NCBI RefSeq assembly: GCF_022539315.1 | Contig: NC_066336.1 | Span: 2,918,600-2,982,599 of the forward strand | Direction of reading: 5' to 3' | DNA: 64,000 nucleotides | Source of the DNA: Serinus canaria | Lineage: Eukaryota > Chordata > Aves > Passeriformes > Fringillidae | In this document: positions 8,529-24,812 of the stretch, one piece after another | Numbering within the stretch: the first letter of the stretch is position 1 | Layout of the letters: each line of letters starts with the position of its first letter | Notes under the pieces: model-generated | Told to the model about the DNA's origin: nothing | The model's input: the letters and a program-made list of their open reading frames with translations, nothing else | Database searches by the model: none | Program-made: the position numbers and the translations under genes

Positions 8529-11254
8529 ATGGAGGCTGCGGCGGAGGAGCGGCGGAGAGAACGGCGGCGGCGGCGGGAGGTGGCGGTGAAGGCCGAGCGG
8601 CGGAGCCCCCGGCGCAGTCCGTCGCCGCCGAGCGAGGAGCGGCGGGGCCCGGCAGGGCCGCGCGCGGGCAGCAGGTAGGGAGGCCCAGCCGGTCGGCGCC
8701 ACCACGCTCGGCTCGGCCCCGACGTTCAATCCCTCCCGTTGTTTCCCAGGTCGCCCCGGCGGAGGAGCAGGTCCGGGCGGAGGAGCCGCTCCCCGCGAGG
8801 CAGGAGGAGCCGCAGCCACAGCCCGCACTACGGTGCTGTGAGGGTGAAGCAGGTGAGTGCGGCTGTCGGTGCAGCGGACGCGGATCCCGGGGACTCGGCC
8901 GTGGCGGGCACTGAAGGTGCCTCTTCATTTGTCATTTCTGACTGGGCCCTGCATGGTGCCACATGAGGAGAGAAGGGATCTGGGCGAGTCAGGAGCTCCC
9001 GCTGCCCAGTTCAGGCTGTGCCACCCGTGCCAGGAACTCCTGTGGGAGCCCTGCGGGTGCCACAGCACAGGCGTCCCTGGGAGGTGCGTCCTTTCCCCAG
9101 AGCAGGCTACGCTGCCTTTTTCAAAAGGCCGAGGAAGATGTGCTGCTGTTTGACTCTGGTTGTCCTTCCAGGAGCGGGAGGATCACTGTCGCAGGGGGAA
9201 CGAGGAGAGGAAGCAGAGGCACCCAGCAGAGCAGGAGCAGCGGCGGGACCGGGACAGGAGCGGGGACAGGGACAGGCACAAGGAGCACTCCGACAGGAAG
9301 AAGAACCCCGGTGACCGACCGGGAGCTCGCAGCCATGAGCGGGACGCACAGAACCTGCGGGAGCAGCAGGCAGAGAGGGAGCTGCACAACGAGAGGAGGC
9401 GAGAGCACCGGCAGGGCGAGCCCAACGCAGAACCCTGGCAGTCAGAGAGCAAATCCAAAGAAAAACCCGCCGCCAACAAGGAGAAGCCGAGCTTCGAGCT
9501 GTCGGGGGCGCTGCTGGAGGACAGCAACACCTTCCGGGGCGTGGTGATCAAGTACAGCGAGCCGCCCGAGGCGCGCATCCCCAAGACGCGCTGGCGCCTG
9601 TACCCGTTCAAGAACGACGAGTTCCTGCCCGTGATGTACATCCACCGGCAGAGCGCCTACCTGCTGGGCCGGCACCGCCGCATCGCCGACATCCCCATCG
9701 ACCACCCCTCCTGCTCCAAGCAGCACGCCGTCTTCCAGTACCGGTGAGGCTCGGTGGTGGGAGGAGCTTGGAAGGAATTTAAGATGAGATTTTTGAATTG
9801 GTTTTGATAATGCAGTGTGGTTTTTGGGTTTTTTATATAGGTAAGTGAGTTTAGTTCATGTTTATACAGTATAGGTTAAAAAGTTCCAAGTTATACTTAG
9901 TTATAAGCTGTCTTCCAGTACCGGTGAGACTCAGCACTGGGTGGGGTTTGGAAGGAATTTAAGGTTTTTAATTGGTTTTGATAATGCAGTTGTTCTTTGG
10001 TTTTTTTACATAGGTAAGAAAAGTGAGTTTAGTTCATATTTCTAAGTATAAGTTAAAAATTTACAAAACTCTTAGTTATAAGCTGTTCTCAAATAGCAGT
10101 GAGAGCTTGGGGAGTGGGAGGATTTTAGAATGAATTTAAGATGATTTTTGAATTGGTTTTGATAATGCAGGTTTTTTTTTTTTTTTTTCCTACATAAGTA
10201 AGAAAAGTGAGTTTAGTTCGTGTTTGTAAGTATAGGTTAAAAAGTTACAAGGCTCTTAGTTATAAGCTATCTTCCAGTACCGATGAGAGCTCAGGCAGCT
10301 TCGGGACTGGGAGGGGTTTGGAAGGAATTTAAGATGATTTTTGAATTGGTTTTGATAATACAGGGTTTTTTTTCTATATAAGTAAGAAAAGTGAGTTTAG
10401 TTCATGTTTTTGCAGTATAGGTGAAAAAGTTACAAGGCTCTTAGTTATAAGCTATCTTCCAGTACCGATGAGAGCTCAGGGACTGGCAGGAGTTTGGAAG
10501 GAATTTAAAATTGGTTTTGTATCGGTTTTGATAATGCAGGTTTGTGGGTTTTTTCTACATAAGTAAGAAAAGTGAGTTTAGTTGATGGTTTTACAGTATA
10601 GGTTAAAAAGTTTAAAGGCACTTAGTTATAAGGATTTTTAAAGATTTATTAATTAATAAAACCCATCCCCATCGACCACCCCTCCTGCTCCAAGCAGCAC
10701 ACTGTCTTCCAGTTCTGGTGAGACTTGGGACTGGGAGGGGTTTGGAAGGCATTTAAGAGTTTTTAAGTGGTTTTGGTAATGCAGTTTTTTGGGGTTTTTT
10801 TACATAAGTAAGAAAAGTGAGTTTAGTTCATATTTTGACAGTTTAGGTTAAAAAGTTACAACACTCAGTTATAAGCCATCTTCTACACCAGTGGAACCCC
10901 ACCTCCCCACAGAGCACAATTTCTGCCTCTGCTGCTTTAGGAGCACGTTTGCAGTCTGTCTGGTGGCTCAGCAGTGGTTTTTGTTGCAGGCTGGTGGAGT
11001 ACACCCGAGCTGACGGCACCGTGGGCCGCAGGGTGAGGCCCTACATCATCGACCTGGGCTCGGGGAACGGCACCTTCCTCAACAACCAGCGCATCGAGCC
11101 CCAGCGCTACTATGAACTGAAGGAGAAGGACGTGCTCAAGTTTGGCTTCAGCAGCAGGGAGTACGTCCTGCTCCACGAGTCCTCAGACAAATCTGAGGCC
11201 AACACCAAGGACGATGATGAGGATGAGGAGAAGGAGGAAGAGTCTGACAGTTAA
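8529..11254 (+). CDS. SNIP1: Smad nuclear-interacting protein 1, FHA domain, complete
   Basis: Four exons: 8529-8674, 8750-8852, 9172-9743 and 10990-11254 (TAA). All junctions are GT-AG with matching phases, 361 aa (human 396, from memory). The N-terminal ~85 residues are Arg/Ser-rich (RRSPRRSPSPP, RRRSRSGRRSRS); residues ~84-200 are charged and helical. A forkhead-associated domain spans ~244-343 with the usual GR (249-250), S265/H268 and GSGNGTF (297-303) phosphopeptide-binding signature. The C-terminus is acidic (DDDEDEEKEEESDS). Known family roles: nuclear RES/spliceosome-associated factor, Smad4/p300 and NF-kB modulation, microRNA biogenesis. The ATG is the first in the exon, in a CpG promoter shared with DNALI1. 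Intron 3, which splits the FHA domain, carries a tandem array of the exon 3 boundary. Confidence 0.97.
9731..10890 (+). repeat. ~178-bp tandem array containing the SNIP1 exon 3 donor
   Basis: The segment starting TCTTCCAGTACCGGTGAG, which is the end of exon 3 plus the donor, recurs at about 9910, 10086 (degenerate), 10269, 10455, 10703 and 10880 (truncated). Each is followed by the same intronic blocks GGAAGGAATTTAAG, TTGGTTTTGATAATGCAG, a T-run, GAGTTTAGTTCAT and TTAGTTATAAGC. The copy at ~10665 also includes about 45 bp of upstream exon 3 coding sequence (CATCGACCACCCCTCCTGCT). Confidence 0.95.
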
Positions 11255-12417
11255 CGGATGAGGAAGAAGCTGGGGAGAGGCAGAGGAGGGAAACTCCTTA
11301 CGGTTGAACGGGACTGGGATGTGAACATGGAGCATTGCAGCACTGATGCCTCTTGTTGCCTTAAAGTCCTTTCTCTGTTGCTGGTCTGTTCTCATAGTTT
11401 GTTTTGGGGGGCTTTGCTCGTTATTAGTGTTTGATAGTTTTGCATATCAGGAAATACAGCTTTATTTTTATTTGATTTTTCTCCCAAGAAGCCGAAGAGC
11501 ACCTGGATGTGAAAATTCTGGTGCTGGAAACTCTCCACAGATGTTGCCAGACTCTTCCAGCAAACCATGTCAAACACAGACAGCATCTGGAAAATTATTT
11601 TTATGACTTGTTTTGTTATAGCCCTTTGAAAATGCTACAGACTGAAAACTTAGAGAGTACCTGATGCACGTCCTGTTCCGTAGTTTGCCAAATTCCTCTG
11701 CCTGTTGAGAGTTCTGACAGGAGAATTTACCTGGATCACTGCTAAAATGGCAGAAATGTGGCAAAGATCCTCATGTATTTGTATGTTTTTAGTATTTAAT
11801 TTGTCTCATGGTGACTGAGGGACAGGCATTTCACTGGAATTCCGCCTGGAAATCACAAGGGAATGTGAAACAGAAGTTAAACAGTTCCTGGAATTTCAGG
11901 TGATGAGACTGTGACCCAAGTTTCCTGTTCCCACACACGATGCTGAAACTGTCCTGGATGTGGAGTGTCTGGGTTGTAAGCTAGAGCCCTTATTTCTGAC
12001 CCCACCCCAGGGTTAGTTTGTGTCAGACAGAAACACCTTTGATAGGGTGACATGTTATAAGTTTTGCACTATTTAAGTTCTCTTTTTATAAAAACTTACC
12101 CAAGTCCTTTGTTTAACAGTGAAGAAGTCAGTGTTTAGGGAGAGAAGCACCAGTCCCACTCACTGGGAGTTGCAGAGTTTTTGGTGTCTCTCCAGTGTTG
12201 CTTTATGTTCAATGTGTGTGTCCCACACTTCACTGACTCACCTGGGTGTTTGTGGTCTCACCTAATTGTCCCTGCTGTGTACAGACTGTACACAAAGGTG
12301 CTTGTTGTACACATGGATAGTGTAAATATGGGGCATTGCTGTGGGGTTTCAGATGGGTAGGATGGGGTTTGAGCAGGAGGAGCTCCTTTATATCTACTCC
12401 AAGGGTTTTTAAATAAA
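11255..12417 (+). other. SNIP1: SNIP1 3' UTR with AATAAA
   Basis: About 1.15 kb from the stop codon to AATAAA at 12412-12417, followed by a T/GT-rich stretch. No other gene is supported in this interval. Confidence 0.6.
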
Positions 12418-12734
12418 CAATTTGTAAATTTAGCCTTGATTGCTTTCAGTTGTAATATTTTTCTAGTGTCCTTTTTTCTTTTTTCCTCAGAAGACTTGAA
12501 GTTTCAGTACTTGTTTCTGTAGTAAAGAAACCAAATAATTCAAAACTGCACAATTTGTATCCTGGAGTGGCTGTGAGCACAGGAGGTTTGTATTGCACCC
12601 CTTTCTCACCCCAGGGTGGCTCATTCTGTGTCCCCTGACAGGGTTCTCACAGAACTGGGAAGTGACAGAATTGCTGTACTGCAAAAGGGCAAAGTGGGCC
12701 CCCAGTGTCACTGCAGAGGATCGGAGTGACACAG

Positions 12735-13260
12735 TTCAACAGGATCATAGAAAGGTTTGGGTTGGAGGTCTCAGGAAAATTAATCCACAAACACCAGAGG
12801 TTTGTGTCCGAAAAGGAGAGAGAGGAACTTGATTCCAATAAAGGGAGGGGCCACGGAGCATTTCCCATGGGGTCTCAAGTTGATAGAGGATGCAGCTTCC
12901 TTTATATCCTAATTTCCTGGCTGCATTTCTCTTCTCTCTTTCCCCACTGACTGAGGTACTTGAGAGGTACAAACTTCTCAAAACACCTAATAGAGACCCC
13001 TTCTTAATGTACACCCCCCCCTTTTTCTTTTCCTTGTGCCAATCAGTGGAATTCCTATGGAATTTGTGGTTCTTCCCATTGTTTCATCTCTCAGTATCCA
13101 ATTTTATTTATCAGCAGACCTACAGTTTGTAAAGACAAACCTTTCATTCCATTTATCAATTAGTGGAATCCTTCCCATTGCTTTTATCTCTCAGTGCTGG
13201 TTTTATCTACCTACGGTTTTTTTGTAAAGACAAACCCCTCCTTCCTTTCAGAGTGACCCT
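12735..13260 (-). mobile_element. Probable LTR remnant with internal duplication
   Basis: The 5' flank of MEAF6 holds an AT- and T-rich segment in which TTCCCATTG...ATCTCTCAGT and GTAAAGACAAACC recur about 110 bp apart (13073-13140 and 13170-13233). It begins with a CR1-tail-like GGATCATAGAAAGGTTTGGG. The class is uncertain. Confidence 0.35.
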
Positions 13261-13379
13261 AAAGACCACAGACTCGGGGGATATCTGAATTTTTAGCAGT
13301 ATTTTTAGCGGCAGAACCACCGAACGCTCCAAGCCCCGCGGCTGCCCCGGTGTCGCTGTCACCGAGCCCGGGTCCCGCC

Positions 13380-13466
13380 GCCCCCGCCCCTCCCGCCCCG
13401 CCAGCGCCCCTGGCGGGCGCCGCCGGCATCGCCCCGCCCCGCCCCGCCCGCGCAGGCCGCGCCGCC
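13380..13466 (+). promoter_or_regulatory. MEAF6: MEAF6 CpG promoter
   Basis: Very GC-rich, TATA-less, with tandem CCCCGCCC GC-box motifs (Sp1-type, opposite strand) just upstream of the ATG at 13467, which sits in the Kozak-like context GCCGCCATGG. Confidence 0.7.
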
Positions 13467-19187
<5,721 letters not shown>

Positions 19188-19905
19188 AGCCATCAGTGCT
19201 GATGCTCCTGGGATTTAGGTCTGTGACTCCCCACTGAGAAGCCCTGAAGCAGGATGGCAGCTGCAGTGACTCTCTCTAAGGGACTTGGATGGGGGGAGGA
19301 AACCCTGGACCATGTACTTTGCATCATTTTTAAATCACCTGAGTTGCAGGAAGACGAAGGTGGTGTAGTAGTGGTAGTAGTTCTGAATTCCTGACTGTTC
19401 TGTGCTTCCACCTTGGTTGGGAACTTGCTGAAAAGGCTGATACTGCTGCCCCCTGTCACCTGCAGACCCACAGAGAGGCATTTCCTTTTCCACTGGAACT
19501 GGGGTAGGACTCAGTGTGTCCCATCCACGTTGCGAGGCTTAAATTACTTTTGTTGCTGATATTTAGCTTTGCAGGTTTGGTTTTTTTTGGTTTTGTTTTA
19601 TTTTGTTGGTTTTGTTGTGCCTTTTTTAAAGCTGAAGTGTATAGCTACAAGTTGACTTTGGGTTTCTTTGTTTAGTCAGTGTAGTGGAAGGTTCTTCATT
19701 TTGTGGAGCAGCTTTGATTCTTACTCAAGAAGAGAAGAAGGCAGTTTAACCCTTTTCTCTCTCATTTTAAACACCATCTCTCAATATTCCTCAGTGCATT
19801 AGGTGCAGGAAGGGCCAGAGCTCAGAGCCAACTCTTCACTGTCGCTGACTTTGGGTGGGTTCTCTTTTTAATACAAACCTCTGTCATTTGTACATAAACA
19901 ATAAA
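19188..19905 (+). other. MEAF6: MEAF6 3' UTR with AATAAA
   Basis: About 710 bp from the TAG to AATAAA at 19900-19905, followed by a GTTTGTC-type downstream element. Confidence 0.6.
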
Positions 19906-19920
19906 AGTTCCATGTTTGTC

Positions 19921-21539
19921 TCTTCTCATGGTTTATTCAGTCCAAACTTTGACTCCTGCTGCTTTTTAGTGTCCCCCTGCTTTATGGAGACTTGCTGGGA
20001 TTCTTCCCCTTTGGCACTGGAGCTGTTCCTTGTCTCGTGGCCCTGGGAGGTTCTCTGGGTGCTTTCTGTCCTCGGGGTAGGTGTTTCTGAGTTCTGCAAG
20101 GAGTGCCAGGCTCTGATCTCCAGCTGTGTTTGGCTGATGCTGCTGCAAATCATGACTGGAATGTCCATGGTTCTGCTGGTGAGGGAATATTGCTTGCAGA
20201 TCAGGGATGAGGCAGCTGGATTGTCCCTGGAGAGGGACAGGAGTCACGGCTGGGTGCTTCTCGCAGCAGCCACGTCAGAATCTTGCTGCTGCTGTTGAAC
20301 TGAGCTGTGTGAAATTGCTTTATCAATGCTGGGATGTGGGACAGGGGCCATGGGACAGGGCTGTCACTGAGTCCCCAGAGTGTGCACAGCCCGTGGAACA
20401 GCCGAGGGTTCGGGTGTTCTGCTGCACCTCTGCTCCCCTGGGGTTTGGGGTCTTCCTCAGCTCTCTCCAAGCACTGGGACTGCGAGGGAGCAGAATTCTG
20501 CTCTAGGCTGGGTGTGATCTGGGGATCAAGGCAGCTCTGTATTTGTTCCTGGAGGGAGCTGGCTTATCCTGCAGGGAGCTGTCTCTGCTCAGGGACTTAC
20601 GGCTGCTCGTCCACGGGCGGGGGGGGGAGTCAGGATAGAGCAGCTTAAAGGCCAAGCTGCAAAGCTGGCCTACTTCTGTGTTTTAAGCTACAGTTTAAGT
20701 ACAGGGGGGTGGAAGATCTAGGAAACAGCATAAACTACAAGGCCTTGCTCCTCTGTAGTTCTGGAAAAAAGTATTCTCAGCTGATGGTTTTGGTTCCCTG
20801 GCCTTGGTATATAAACAGTTCTGCTGCTGCTGCTGCTCCAAGCAGGGATGGCTGGAGCACCTGGATTTCAGAGGCTGAAGTCTCTGCTGCACCTCTGCCC
20901 TCGAGGAAAGCTGCCAGGCTTTTTTGGGTGGAACATTTTGGAGAAGCAGCAAAGGGCTGCTGTAGCTCGGAGCCTGTGTGCAGGCAGGTTGTGTGGCAGG
21001 GACAGCTCTACATTCCCTGTGACACATTGGGATGCTGCAGGGACAACACAAAGTGCAGCCATTCCTGCCTCTGGCTGTAATTGTCACCAAAGGAGGGGAC
21101 AGCCTGTTCTGCAGCCTGAGGGGGGCACATTGATGGGGCAGAAAGAGAAATGGCACACACCTGATTCAGTCAAAGGATCAGCAGTTCCCCACTGGGTCCT
21201 GACTCCAGCAGTTGTGCCTGAAACTTCCATTTGACTTCTGAACACTTCCTAAAGAGCCTGAGTGACTAAAGACCCCCAGGATGGCCAGTGCCCGGGCACA
21301 GGAGTCAGAGGGAGCTGCACAGACTTTACCTGAAAGCTAATTAAAGCTAAAAGTAGTGGCTAGAAATATATCCCGAGTCCTTTGCTTGTGAGAGATGAAT
21401 CCTGAGCAAAGGAAAGCGCAGAAGAGCAGCCCTTGTCCTTATGGACCCCAAAGGTGGAGCATTAGGGAAACGCTAATCCCCGCACAGCCTCGTCACCAAG
21501 AGGATTAGGCAGGAGTTCATCTGGCTGCCGAGGGGCAGG
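19921..21539. other. Intergenic MEAF6 / unrecognised gene
   Basis: No supported gene. Contains CTG/GCT runs (20820-20836) and a G-run (~20624). Open frames are short and unconvincing. Confidence 0.4.
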
Positions 21540-21698
21540 AGGGGCACGCCCGGGGCACGGCTGGGTAAGGGGGCAGCGGGGAGGGTGGCGGGGGTCCCGC
21601 GTGTCCGCTCCCCTCTCGCTGTGCTGCTCACGGCGAGCCGGGACAGAGCCCGACCCCCGGCCGAGCCTGAGCCGGTCCGTGTCCGGCCCGCAGGTGCC
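21540..21698 (+). promoter_or_regulatory. CpG-rich promoter of the unrecognised gene
   Basis: CpG density rises sharply from ~21530 and stays high through the first exon (to ~21830), then falls; there is no TATA box. The first in-frame ATG is 21699 in the good context GGTGCCATGGG. Confidence 0.5.
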
Positions 21699-23139
21699 AT
21701 GGGCCGGCAGCGAGCCCCGGCCGGGCCCTGCTGGGGGCGGCTGCTGCGCGCCGGGGGCCGCCGGCTGCTGGAACTCTGCGGAACGGCGCTGCGGTGGCTG
21801 CGGCGGCTCTGGAGCCTGGCGTGGGTCGGTACCGCACAGCCCTTCCTTCCCCAGGGAGCTCCCCGATCCTCGGCCGGCTCCAAACGGGGCGCTGCTGGGG
21901 TGCAATCTCTGCACCGCTGCTGGGGGGGCTGGAGGGTGTTGCAGCTGGGGCAGGGTGCAATCCCTGCACTGGTGCTGCGGGCGGGGGAGCGCCTCACCGC
22001 AACACCCGGTGCGGCAGCGGCACCCTCGTCCCTTGTGGGGTGCTCGGCTCAAGGCCCTGGGGACGCCGCTCCAGGCTCTGCACACTGCTCAGGGCGGCTG
22101 CGAGCCCTCCTCTCCCCCAGGTGCTGCTGATGTGCTACAAGAGCTGCTGGGATGGCGCCTTCCAGGTGACCGAGGAGGTAACGCCCAGCTGGGAAAGCCC
22201 GAGCCCTGGGCAAGCCCCGGGACAGCTGAGCCCGGTGACAGCGCCTGCTGGGTGGCACCAGGGGGGCTCCCCAGGCAGGGCTGGTGCCAGGGGCCAGCTG
22301 GGCTCAGCTGCCCATGGACCTGCGAGTCCCCACTGTCCGTGTTCCAGCTCGGCACAGCCCTGCAGCTCAGACTGGAGGGGAGCGAGGAGGAGGAGGACGT
22401 GGACTCAGACTCTGCATGGGATCCTGGACGAACAGGTGGGTCCCTGGCCCAGGGGTGTCCCTGGGGCTGGCAGTGCCATGGGGGGGTGGCAGGAGCTGAG
22501 CTGTGCTGCCAGGGCAGTGGCAGCGGCGCGGCGAGGCCAGCGAGGCTGTGCTGGGGAGGCTGGAGGCTCTGGAGGCCGATGTCCGATTCCTCTGCACCGA
22601 GCTGGGGGCTGAGAAGCTGCTGTGGAGCAGCCGGTTCCTGGAGCTGCTGCGGGAACAGCAGAGCCTGCGCCAACGGGTGAGTGCCAGGGGGTCCGGGGGG
22701 TGCCAGCTCCTGTGCCAGCCCCGACCCTCACACCCTGCTCCAGCTGCAGGAGCTGCCCTGGAACAGTGGGGACAGCCCCGAGCTGCCGGGGGAAGCAGAG
22801 GACCTAAGTGCCAGTGGGAGTGAGGGAGAGAGCCCAGAAGGTAGGGGCTGGGAGTTGTGGAGGGGCACGGGGAGGCAGTGGCTGGGAGGGGGCAACGTGC
22901 TGACCTCTGCTAATGGGCAGTGTGGGTGATCCACCAGCTCCCACCTGGGCACTGGGTGGCACTGGGCAGCCTGGGGAGGGAGGTGCTGGGAAAGGCTCCC
23001 AGTTCTGTGCCCAGCAGGAGCCTGGCTGGGTGCTCCCACTGGTGTCCCCTCTCTCATTTGCTCTTTTCCAGGATGCCCGTGGATGGAGACACCTCAGCAA
23101 GTACGTGGCTCCATCCAGCGTGACAGGCAGAAAATGTAA
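21699..23139 (+). CDS. Unrecognised six-exon gene, 199-aa protein
   Basis: Exons 21699-21824, 22121-22177, 22348-22435, 22513-22676, 22744-22840 and 23072-23139 join in frame through five GT-AG introns (600 nt including TAA 23137-23139). The first exon lies in a CpG island. The protein has an Arg-rich N-terminus, then a hydrophobic/amphipathic stretch at ~23-52 (LLELCGTALRWLRRLW, VLLMCYKSCW) that could be a membrane or membrane-binding helix. An acidic EEEEDVDSD at ~73-81 and a Leu/Glu-rich coiled-coil-like region at ~97-150 follow, then a Ser/Glu-rich tail. I do not recognise a family. It lies between MEAF6 and ZC3H12A, where I know of no human protein-coding gene. The stop overlaps a perfect donor (GTAAGT at 23136-23141), so a longer isoform with further exons is possible. 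No AATAAA follows within about 1.5 kb. Confidence 0.7.
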
Positions 23140-24603
23140 GTGAAGCTGTGAGCAGGGCCTCAGCAAACCAGGCAGGATCCACACATCCCTCCCTGCCCAG
23201 GCTGCTGCAGTCCCAGCTGCACCCTTGTATGTGCCTCCATCCATCCCTTGGTGCTGGCTGGGCCCAGCCCCACCCAGCAGAGCTGCAGCCATTCCCCAGG
23301 AGCAGGGGCCAGCTGGAGACAGGTCAGGACAAGCCACTGGCCCTGGGTATGCCTCAGGACACATCAGAGCCCTCCCTGCCCAGGGCTGCCCCCAGGCTGA
23401 CTGCCTGGTGAAGCCCACCGAGGAGCATGCTCCTGCTCTGCTGTTAGTTGGGAGTTCCAGGAACAAGAGTCTGGTCAGCAGCAGCTTCAGTCACCTTGCA
23501 CTGGGGTGAGGGATTGCAAAACTCACCCAGTGACTTCCTGATGGGCCAGATCCATCCTCTCCAGCTGTTCCTACACATGTCACAACCCTGGGCCGGCTCC
23601 TTCAGACAGGGGTCAAGGGCAGCTGGCTCCCCAGGCACAGTTGAGGGTCCTGTGCTGGCCACAACACCTGGCCCAGGAGCCTGCAGGGCTGAGGGGCTGC
23701 CGAGTGCCCGGGCCTGGCCCAGCACAGGGGGCTGTGCCCTGCCCCAGGCTCCCCCTGTTCAATACAGGCAGCTGCTCTCCATTGCTTGTGTCTGCCTGGT
23801 CCTTCCCCAGCAGAGCTGGGACAGCTGCACCAGAGCCCTGCAGACCCCCAGCTTTTTGGGGAGGGGGGCAGGATGAGCTCTGGCTGAAGCAGAGCAGGGA
23901 CCAGCACCCACCCACAGTCAGGGTTGGGCTCCAGCAGCAGCAGGACTGGCAGGGATCTGTCCTCCCAACGTGCCTGTGCAGCTCCCACATGCAGGGAACT
24001 GATGCAATGCCAACAGCACAGCCTGACTCACCCTGCACCCAGGGACTGCCCCGTGCTGCGCAGAAATGCCACAGAAAACCAGGTCCTGCCACTGAGCTGG
24101 CAGGTGCCATGGGAGCCCCAACTCCTGCAGGAATCACAGCACCCTCCCTGCTGGGACCACCAGGCAGTGACAAGGTCCTGCTCCTGCTGCAGCCCCCATT
24201 CAGCCCTCCATGGTAATCCTTGGGCTGGAAATCCCCAGCCAGCCCACAGGGAGAAGGGTGCAGGAGGAGGAGGAGGGTGACATCAAGCAGCATCAGCGAC
24301 AGCCACCAGCTCTGCACCCCCACGGAGCAGCCCCTCCCCACAGCACCTGCAGCAAGGCAAGAGCCACAGAAAGCTTCCCCAGACAAAGCTCCTGACCTAT
24401 TGCTTAACCTGAGGCTGCATTTGCTCCAACATGCTTGTGCAACACTGCTCCCCAGCCCTGGCCAGGGCAGGAGGGCTGAGCAGGCTGCTGCTGCCCCACA
24501 CAGGGCTTTGGCTTCCAGGGGCAGCCCCTGCCCTTGGGGGGCTCCAGGGTATTCAGGGCCCTTAGGAAAGCATGTGGCTGGAGGGCGAGTGCTGACAGCA
24601 TCC
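23140..24603. other. Intergenic, GC-rich, no supported gene
   Basis: Non-repetitive GC-rich DNA. A minus-strand frame of 333 codons (24614-23613) is open but lacks any recognisable motif (see findings). Confidence 0.35.
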
Positions 24604-24812
24604 CGACAAGACACACAGAAACGATGGGTATCAACAAATCAACTGCTTCTGGCCTGCAAGTGCCAGGAACATTTCTGCATCCCTTGCACAGCAAAATAAC
24701 AGGACCAGAACCAATTACTACAGCAATTGGTTTTGCTGTAGTAATTTAATTTAGATGTTTGAAATCTCTTAGAGTACCTACAATAGAAAACATCTTAAAG
24801 AGGAAATGAAAG
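24604..24812. repeat. Direct duplication copy 1, with perfect hairpin
   Basis: About 200 bp nearly identical to 27657-27856, running from GGTATCAACAAATC to ACAATAGAAAACATCTTA. This copy has ~19 extra bp that create a perfect 14-bp inverted repeat, AATTACTACAGCAA (24713-24726) and its complement (24733-24746), around a 6-nt loop. Confidence 0.95.

Noticed and set aside
8077..8928. 283-codon minus frame over the DNALI1/SNIP1 promoter
   Set aside because: Only its short part 8409-8329 is the real DNALI1 first exon; the rest is stop-poor CpG island antisense to SNIP1.
21601..22680. 359-codon + frame and the 272-codon frame overlapping it
   Set aside because: They run through the introns of the six-exon gene in other frames; the spliced model explains the splice sites and phases better.
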